DNA of 18,337 nucleotides from assembly GCA_964511025.1 (NCBI GenBank), contig CAZEDK010000036.1, positions 1 to 18,337 on the forward strand, read 5' to 3'. The DNA comes from CAZEDK01 sp964511025. GTDB taxonomy: Bacteria; Patescibacteriota; Gracilibacteria; UBA1369; GWF2-33-10. Positions 13,769-18,337 of this stretch are shown piece by piece. The notes under the pieces are model-generated. The model was given only the letters and a program-made list of their open reading frames with translations. It was not told the origin of the DNA and made no database searches. A program made the translations under genes and the position numbers. Within the stretch, counting starts at the first letter, position 1; each line of letters opens with the position of its first letter.

Positions 13769-13774
13769 TTGACA
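13769..13774 (+). promoter_or_regulatory. Third, truncated -35-like end of the shared promoter element
   Basis: AATAAAACTTGACA (13761-13774) matches the start of the two shared leaders, but the GA tract, -10 and any gene are absent. The sequence instead passes directly into the stretch that precedes the 81-bp repeat. This is consistent with deletion of a small gene between promoter and terminator, but the match is short. Confidence 0.4.
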
Positions 13775-13783
13775 TTTTTTATT

Positions 13784-15031
13784 TCATTTAAAAACTAAAT
13801 TGAAAGGAGAGATTTTTTTAATCTCTCCTTTTTTGTTTATTTCAGATCTATTTATTAAATAATTTTTTGTCGTTTTGTATTGTGAAATAAAGTTTTGTAA
13901 ATTTGCAGTATCTGAATTTATTAAATTATTTTTATATTTTACTTCGATAGGTATTACTTCAGAAATTCTATCAATTATAATATCTACTTTGATACCGCTT
14001 TTCGATCTGTAATATTTCAAATTTTCACTATTTTCTCCGTTTTTAATAATTTCTGAAATGCAAAATGCTTCAAATAATATTCCCGCATCTTTTCTTAAAT
14101 CTATTTCGTTAAAATTATTGCAAAAGAAATTTCTAACACCATTGTCTAGAAAATATATTTTTGGCATTTTTGAAATTTCTTTATTTTTTCTTTTAAAAAA
14201 AGGTTTCAGCTTCTCTATAAGAAAAGTTTCTTTTAGAATTTCACTGTAATCAATTGCTGTTTTTGTATCTATAGATGCAATTTGGGCAATTTCTGAGAAA
14301 TTTGTCAGTCCGCCATTGTTGATACTTAAATATTGAATTAATGTTTTAAAATTGCTTATTTTTGATATATTCAAGTAGTCTATTAAATCTTTTTTGATAT
14401 ATAAATCAAAAATGTCATTTAGAATTTCAATTTTTATTTTTTTATTTTTTTCAAGTACTACTGCAGGATAAGCTCCGTATATCAGAAATTCATTTAATAA
14501 TGCTTTGAGCTCTGGTATCAAAGAAAAATAATTATTTATATTTATTTTATTTAAATTATTTATTTTTTTTATTAAATTTTCTTTTTCTTTGAAAATGAGA
14601 AATTCGTTGAAAGACAATGGATAAATGTGCGTTATATGTTTTCTTCCAGATAAACTTTCCTGAATTTTGTTTTTTATTGTTAAGGAAGATGATCCTGAGG
14701 CATAAATTTTTATATTGTTAAAATTGTCATATATGTTTTTCATTACTTTTGTTAAATCTTTGTAATTTTGAAATTCATCTAAAAATATATAAAAGAATTT
14801 TTTTTGTTTTTCTTTAAATCCTTCAAGCCTTAGAGTGTTGATAAAATTTTCATAGGTTGAAACTTTTTCAAAATTACTAAAAATATCCAAATCTAAATAA
14901 AGTCCTCCAAGCACTTTGTTTAGTTCTTTTAAAATAGTTGTTTTGCCTACTTGTCTTGGACCGATTAGTATTGAGATTTTTTTGCTTTTATTCCCTTTGA
15001 GGATTTTTTGAAATGAAAATCTGTATTTCAT
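13784..15031 (-). CDS. AAA ATPase with DUF4143 domain
   Basis: 415 residues, the family's usual length. The N-terminal AAA_14 P-loop domain has Walker A GPRQVGKTT (24-32), Walker B FYIFLDEFQN (80-89) and a sensor-like YASGSSSL. The middle is a winged-helix-like region, and the C-terminal DUF4143 domain has YFLDNGVRNFF, GILFEAFCISEI, YYRSKSGIKVDIII and PIEVKYK, a PD-(D/E)xK-like nuclease core. The family is widespread and poorly understood, often in accessory or defence-like DNA. Its last about 27 codons lie within the 81-bp repeat, so the plus-strand terminator hairpin is also coding here. It is extremely AT-rich (many Lys, Asn, Ile), suggesting transfer or relaxed composition. Confidence 0.9.
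   Translation of the reverse strand: MKYRFSFQKILKGNKSKKISILIGPRQVGKTTILKELNKVLGGLYLDLDIFSNFEKVSTYENFINTLRLEGFKEKQKKFFYIFLDEFQNYKDLTKVMKNIYDNFNNIKIYASGSSSLTIKNKIQESLSGRKHITHIYPLSFNEFLIFKEKENLIKKINNLNKININNYFSLIPELKALLNEFLIYGAYPAVVLEKNKKIKIEILNDIFDLYIKKDLIDYLNISKISNFKTLIQYLSINNGGLTNFSEIAQIASIDTKTAIDYSEILKETFLIEKLKPFFKRKNKEISKMPKIYFLDNGVRNFFCNNFNEIDLRKDAGILFEAFCISEIIKNGENSENLKYYRSKSGIKVDIIIDRISEVIPIEVKYKNNLINSDTANLQNFISQYKTTKNYLINRSEINKKGEIKKISPFNLVFK
13799..13879. repeat. 81-bp direct repeat, copy 2
   Basis: This copy lies inside the intact ATPase gene's 3' end and matches 12287-12367 at 80 of 81 positions; the only change is a synonymous third-position base (ACG/ACT Thr). Confidence 0.9.
13803..13834 (+). 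terminator. Terminator hairpin, copy 2, without a gene in front
   Basis: Same 12-bp stem, TTTTT loop and T-run as 12291-12322, on the plus strand, but no plus-strand gene precedes it. It is embedded in the antisense strand of the ATPase coding end. Confidence 0.7.
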
Positions 15032-15040
15032 GAAAAACTT

Positions 15041-15098
15041 TTATGGAGTAGTGGTCAATAAAAGTCTAAACTATTATGGAGTAGCAGTCAATAATAGT
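15041..15098. repeat. Two 25-bp direct repeats just upstream of the ATPase gene
   Basis: TTATGGAGTAGTGGTCAATA (start of 15041-15065) recurs at 15074-15098 with 3 differences in 25 bp and a 33-bp period. On the minus strand each unit contains TTGAC, so they may be promoter or operator sites for the ATPase. On the plus strand they would encode an 11-residue repeat in a short frame from 15030, which I do not regard as a supported gene. Confidence 0.55.
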
Positions 15099-15109
15099 TA
15101 CGACTCCTT

Positions 15110-15271
15110 AGGGTCTTGGCAAAAAATAAAACACCTACCTTGCACTATCTTTAGCTTTATTTTCTTTGTTGCAAATCCAGTCATTTATCTCGATAAACTC
15201 CTGTATTTGAACAAAAGAATCTAAAACAAAATCTAGCACAATTTAGGTATCTTATTTTTTACCAAGACCCT
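15110..15271. repeat. Inverted repeat pair after purP copy 2
   Basis: AGGGTCTTGGCAAAAAATAA (start of 15110-15131) is matched in inverted orientation by 15250-15271, 20 of 22 positions. The right arm ends at the purP stop. About 118 bp without a recognisable gene lie between the arms. It could be a small non-autonomous element or a long-range hairpin in the purP 3' region. Confidence 0.55.
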
Positions 15272-16311
15272 TATCCTAATATAGTTTCCAATTTTCCTCC
15301 CTCAATTGCTTCTTTTATCTCTCTGGCAATTCTTCTACCTGTTGACATTGGCTCGTTGTATCGAAGCCATGTGTATGGAGAGCCCTCTATATATGGATTT
15401 GTTCCTGCGACTATTCTTGCTGATATTTCAAAAACATAAATTTCTAGATCTTTTGTAATAATTGATTCTAGACAAAATGGTCCAAATAAACCTTTTTTTG
15501 TATAGCGTGTAGCTTCTTTGACTACAGTTTCCCCCATCTCAAAATAGCTACTTAGCATAGATTCTCTAATAACTACAGGAATGTTCCCCATGATTGTGTA
15601 GCTTGTTTTGATATTTGAAGCGAGTTGGTCTTTTGCTGTAATGCGACCAATCGAATCAGCATTTGATTCATAACGTTTATCAAAACTCATTATCTCTAAT
15701 TCATTGTGAATATTTGAGTGGAAATAATGACAGTAAATAGGAGCGCCAACTATATATTCTTGTATTGCGTAATCTTTTTTATGTTGAGGATATTCTTTCA
15801 TTCTTTCATAAAATTCATCTGGATTATTTGCGATAAAATAGCCTTCGCCACCTCTTGCGCCATGAAATTTTACTATTACAGCTCGATCTATTTCTTCAGG
15901 ATTTGTAAAAACTTTTGGCATTTTTAAGCCTGCTTTTTCCAGCCACATTCTTTCTTTTGTTCTATCTGATTCGTATTCGAGAATTTCTTTGTTGCCGTAA
16001 TGCATCATTTTTATGTTTTTTATTCTTTCTGGTCCTATATAACTCACGAATGATCCGTGTGGTATTACAATTGCATTTTTTTTCATCAATTGTTTTTCTA
16101 CTTTGAAAAATTCTTCAAAAGAATCTATCTCTATTATTTCATCTGCAACTTTGTAGCTTTTGTAAGGTTTGCTTTGTCCACGCATTGCAATTGCTATTGT
16201 GTGAAAACCTTCATCTTTTGCGCCTTTCAGGATCTGTAAACAACTGTGGCTTGCTATTGTGCAAATACAGTAATCTTTTATGTTTTTTGATGTTGGTTGA
16301 GATTCTGTCAT
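15271..16311 (-). CDS. purP: Formate-dependent FAICAR synthetase PurP, canonical copy
   Basis: 346 residues. It ligates formate to AICAR with ATP to give FAICAR, replacing the folate-dependent transformylase half of PurH. Closely follows the archaeal family as I recall it: ASHSCLQILKGAKDEGF near the N-terminus, VIPHGSFVSYIG, the ATP-grasp glycine loop VKFHGARGGEGYFIA, IQEYIVGAPIYCHYF, MSFDKRYESNADSIGR, GNIPVVIRESML, GPFCLESI and FEISARIVAGTNPY, ending STGRRIAREIKEAI. All expected ATP- and metal-binding regions look intact, unlike the copy at 10.2 kb. No other purine gene is in the window. The stop abuts an inverted repeat arm. Confidence 0.92.
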   Translation of the reverse strand: MTESQPTSKNIKDYCICTIASHSCLQILKGAKDEGFHTIAIAMRGQSKPYKSYKVADEIIEIDSFEEFFKVEKQLMKKNAIVIPHGSFVSYIGPERIKNIKMMHYGNKEILEYESDRTKERMWLEKAGLKMPKVFTNPEEIDRAVIVKFHGARGGEGYFIANNPDEFYERMKEYPQHKKDYAIQEYIVGAPIYCHYFHSNIHNELEIMSFDKRYESNADSIGRITAKDQLASNIKTSYTIMGNIPVVIRESMLSSYFEMGETVVKEATRYTKKGLFGPFCLESIITKDLEIYVFEISARIVAGTNPYIEGSPYTWLRYNEPMSTGRRIAREIKEAIEGGKLETILG

Positions 16312-16718
16312 CTGAATAATTCAATTTTTGATATTCTACAAAATCGTGAGCTGTTAGTACATAGAATTTTAATCTATCATTCTTATATGTCTTATTTCTG
16401 TCCAAAATAGTCTTTTTACTTTCTTTGAATGTATTTGTAAAGGATGAAATGTTGATTCTACAATTCTATGCAGATAATAAGTTTTTTTACTGTTAAGTCA
16501 ATAGTGATATATAACATTTTTCGCAGTAAATTCTTTCTTTTCGATCTGCTGAGTATGTTGTTTCTATTTGGCTGTTACATGCTGTACAATTTCTTTTACA
16601 TAACTTTGGTGAATTACGAAGAGATACTCTGTTCAAATGTCTTTCGTCAGGATGTTTTCTTGGAATTGGCAGGTTCATTTTACGGTAAAAATCCAGTTCA
16701 GGTTTTGTAATTTGAAAT

Positions 16719-16785
16719 GGGCGATTTTGTAAATGACGATCCCGTAGAGACAAATTGCAATTTGTCTCTACCGGTAAAATCGCCC
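16719..16785. repeat. Palindromic repeat inserted in frame in the zinc-ribbon gene
   Basis: A perfect 28-bp palindrome, two 14-bp halves around GTAGAGACAAATTG (16744-16757) and its complement (16758-16771), nested in an outer 10-bp pair GGGCGATTTT (16719-16728) and AAAATCGCCC (16776-16785). It replaces the CExTG segment expected here with LPVETNCNLSLRDRHLQN and leaves the frame open. Confidence 0.8.
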
Positions 16786-16990
16786 AATTTAAGATGTCGT
16801 TGGGAATATCTGAAATATTATCTGGTAAAAGATTTGCTGGAATTGTTTTTTCTACCACTGGTAAAGGATTTTCGAAATCGCACCATTTGAACGTCTTCTT
16901 TTGTTAAAGGAAAATAATCCATAGCGGCAGTCTCGTTGTATCCAAAAGGAAAGATTGAAATTGGGAAAAATTCGCCCCATTCGGGATACA

Positions 16991-17059
16991 AATCCCCTAA
17001 ATCCCCTTTAACAAGGGGACTTTCTGAACTCCCCCTTGTTAAAGGGGGCTGGGGGGATT
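16991..17059. repeat. GC-rich palindromic repeat at the break of the zinc-ribbon gene
   Basis: AATCCCC at the left and GGGGATT at the right enclose two back-to-back hairpins, CCCCTTTAACAAGGGG and CCCCCTTGTTAAAGGGGG. This type of palindrome is common in AT-rich bacterial genomes. It resembles the CCCTCC hairpins of the DUF559 element at 4025-4435. The N-terminal zinc-ribbon frame ends in it (codons for SNPPSPL). Confidence 0.8.
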
Positions 17060-17397
17060 ACTTAATTCTTGAAATTGTTCGAAAAAATTTTTATCAAAAT
17101 CAAAATTCATTCCATAATCCAATCCGTCAAACTTATCGCTCCACCATATATCTTGCGCATAAACTTTGTAAATTTCATCTTTGCTATACATTGATATTAT
17201 TTTTTTCCTGCTAAAATCACATTCTCTGTAATATAGATTTCTTTCATTTCTGAAAGCCAGTCTTCTTTGTTGTCTGCACTCTGGACAAAGTGTTGGAGGT
17301 GGTATTTGATATTTTTTATTGTTAAAAATTGGTGATATCTTGTCATAGAAACTCATGTCATCTGTTGTGATTTCAAAGTTTTTTTTGTTGACAATTT

Positions 17398-17427
17398 TTG
17401 CAAGTTTTTATCATGATATGTTATAAT
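17398..17427 (+). promoter_or_regulatory. Probable promoter of the DUF433/DUF5615 pair
   Basis: TTGCAA (17398-17403), 18 bp, perfect TATAAT (17422-17427), 25 bp before the ATG at 17453. A TTGACA at 17388-17393 is too far from this -10 to pair with it. Confidence 0.6.
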
Positions 17428-17452
17428 AATTGCGTAAAATAAAGTTGAATAT

Positions 17453-17698
17453 ATGAATTATTCAAATATTATAGTAAGCTCTAAAGAAATTATTTTTGGT
17501 AAACCTAGGGTAAATGGCACTAGAATTAGTGTTCAACAGGTATTGGCTTATTTGAGCCAAGGTTATAGTTTTAAGGAAATAATTCAATTCCATCCGGAGC
17601 TTAAGGAAAGAGATATTAAAGCCTGTATTGATTATGCTAATGATTTGGTTTCTTCTATAAAGATAGTTACGCCATTTTTTAAAACTGCACATGCTTAA
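17453..17698 (+). CDS. DUF433 family antitoxin
   Basis: 81 residues. Recognised by KEIIFGKPRVNGTRISVQQV, LAYLSQGYSFKEII, FHPELKERDIKACIDYA: the DUF433 winged-helix-like domain, commonly the antitoxin/DNA-binding partner of PIN-like toxins. It overlaps the next gene by 8 bp (ATGCTTAA), implying coupled translation. It has its own promoter upstream. The module sits between two copies of a zinc-ribbon gene. Confidence 0.88.
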   Translation: MNYSNIIVSSKEIIFGKPRVNGTRISVQQVLAYLSQGYSFKEIIQFHPELKERDIKACIDYANDLVSSIKIVTPFFKTAHA

Positions 17699-18014
17699 AT
17701 TTCTGATAGATAATAATATTCCATCTCCAGTATGGAATTTTTTGAAAAATGATGGTTTTGAAATTGTTTTAATCAAAGATTTAAATTCAGAAATGTCCGA
17801 TATGGATTTGATAAAATATGCTGAAAAACACAAACTTTGTATTTTGAGCAGTGACAAAGATTTTATGTACTTGAATTTAGATAAATATAAATTGAATTGC
17901 ATAATTTTTAGTTTAATAGATCAGAATCCAAATTTGAAAGTAAAACTTTTAAAAGATTTTTTGACTAGAATAAAGAAAGAAAAATATTTTGGTTTAATTG
18001 TTTTGAGAAATTAA
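17691..18014 (+). CDS. DUF5615 PIN-like toxin
   Basis: 107 residues. PIN-like motifs: LKFLIDNNIPSPVWNFLKND (first Asp, residue 7), the middle acidic MSDMDLIKYAEKH, and LSSDKDFMYL (the SxDxDF motif of Mut7-C/DUF5615 nucleases), with a C-terminal GLIVLRN strand. Such proteins pair with DUF433 in predicted VapBC-like type II systems and are expected to be RNases. Its 3' end overlaps the stop of the minus-strand zinc-ribbon gene at 18011 by 4 bp. Confidence 0.88.
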   Translation: MLKFLIDNNIPSPVWNFLKNDGFEIVLIKDLNSEMSDMDLIKYAEKHKLCILSSDKDFMYLNLDKYKLNCIIFSLIDQNPNLKVKLLKDFLTRIKKEKYFGLIVLRN

Positions 18015-18337
18015 TATACACTTTCCAAATAACATTTCTCACAATAGACAATTTCAGGTCGTTCTTTCGCATAAGTAGTTTTAATCTCCGCATTACATTT
18101 CATACAATTTCTATCAAAAAGTTTTCTTGGATTTCGAAGAGCCATGCGATCTTTGTGCCTCTGGTCAGGGCATCTTTTTGGAATCGGAAGATTCATTTCT
18201 CGATAAAATTTCAGTTCTTGTGGAATTATTTTGTAAAGTTTTCCTGTTATTTCACATTTTAAAATTGCATTACAAATATCATCTTTAACATCTTTAATAT
18301 TTTCAGAAATTTCATAGATTGGTCCTTGGTGACTATA
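18011..18337 (-). CDS. CPR-type zinc-ribbon protein, C-terminal part (runs off the right edge)
   Basis: 109 codons are visible, with the 5' end outside the window. They read YSHQGPIYEISENIKDVKD, ILKCEITGKLYKIIPQELKF, YREMNLPIPKRCPDQRH, then a zinc ribbon CMKC...CEKC and the end YLESVY. This is the same family as the broken gene at 16493-17356, but here the KCEITGKLYKI segment is intact and the frame is uninterrupted, so it is likely the functional copy. ATG 18194-18196 would give only 61 residues and cuts into the conserved region, so it is not the start. Function unknown; metal binding is likely. Confidence 0.8.
   Translation of the reverse strand, partial: YSHQGPIYEISENIKDVKDDICNAILKCEITGKLYKIIPQELKFYREMNLPIPKRCPDQRHKDRMALRNPRKLFDRNCMKCNAEIKTTYAKERPEIVYCEKCYLESVY

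Larger units (their letters stand above)
16493..17356 (-). pseudogene. CPR-type zinc-ribbon protein gene, broken by palindromic inserts and a frameshift
   Basis: Three pieces of one gene are recognisable on the minus strand. (1) An N-terminal part from 17356: MSFYDKISPIFNNKKYQIPP, CPECRQQRRLAFRNERN and DIWWSDKFDGLDYG, ending in the palindrome 16991-17059. (2) EWGEFFPISIFPFGYNETAA and MDYFPLTKED in a different frame (about 16895-16990). (3) FKWCDFENPLPVVEKTIPAN onward, in a third stretch to the stop at 16493, with FYRKMNLPIPRKHPDERH and a zinc ribbon CTAC...CEKC. Much of the middle of the protein is missing, and the usual Cys in PDCRH is E. A second copy with an intact-looking C-terminus begins at 18011. 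The family function is unknown. Confidence 0.75.

Noticed and set aside
15030..15224. A 64-residue plus-strand gene with an 11-residue repeat.
   Set aside because: Its repeats are explained by DNA repeats at the ATPase start, it begins inside the ATPase start codon, and it shows no promoter or known domain.
16312..16492. tRNA or small gene in the spacer between purP copy 2 and the zinc-ribbon pseudogene.
   Set aside because: No cloverleaf, no conserved frame and no convincing promoter was seen in these 180 bp; nothing supportable.

Overview
The window is AT-rich (by eye about one third G+C) and uses the standard bacterial code: TGA ends carA, pyrB and other genes at the expected family lengths. 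A small, gene-dense genome is suggested by short spacers, many convergent overlapping gene pairs, frequent TTG starts, weak or absent Shine-Dalgarno sites, many short toxin-antitoxin modules, and a zinc-ribbon protein family that I associate with Candidate Phyla Radiation (Patescibacteria) genomes. A CPR bacterium is the best guess, but no marker gene here fixes the phylum.

Left half (about 1-8.4 kb): de novo pyrimidine synthesis, scattered over both strands. carA (-) is followed by a DEDDh exonuclease gene. Then come pyrB (+), pyrC (+) and a pyrE-pyrF pair (+). carB and a dihydroorotate dehydrogenase are not in the window. Between these genes lie an orphan gene with a near-consensus promoter, a palindrome-flanked DUF559 endonuclease remnant, an AbrB/RelE-type toxin-antitoxin pair with a clear operator, and a coiled-coil/membrane frame that lacks a normal start. 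pyrF runs tail-to-tail into rsmA/ksgA (-), which directly abuts a small secreted two-cysteine peptide gene.

Middle (about 9.4-11.4 kb): a YggU-family gene, a HicBA pair, and the first of two archaeal-type PurP (formate-dependent FAICAR synthetase) genes. This copy is the divergent one; the more canonical purP lies at 15.3-16.3 kb.

Accessory block (about 11.4-15.1 kb): the most unusual part. Minus-strand toxin-like or ATPase modules (NYN nuclease, HicBA, a broken MNT/HEPN pair, an AAA/DUF4143 ATPase) alternate with plus-strand orphan small genes. Two orphan genes share a nearly identical 48-bp promoter/leader with a GA repeat in the promoter spacer. A third site keeps only the -35-like end of it. 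An 81-bp direct repeat (80/81 identical), made of a hairpin terminator plus the tail of an ATPase gene, brackets a 1.5-kb segment and marks a past duplication or integration.

Right end (about 16.3-18.3 kb): a broken copy of a CPR-type zinc-ribbon gene disrupted by two kinds of palindromic repeat, a DUF433/DUF5615 toxin-antitoxin pair with its own promoter, and the 3' end of a second zinc-ribbon gene running off the window. Heptad arrays (GGATAAA or its complement) recur at four places, three of them just upstream of genes.
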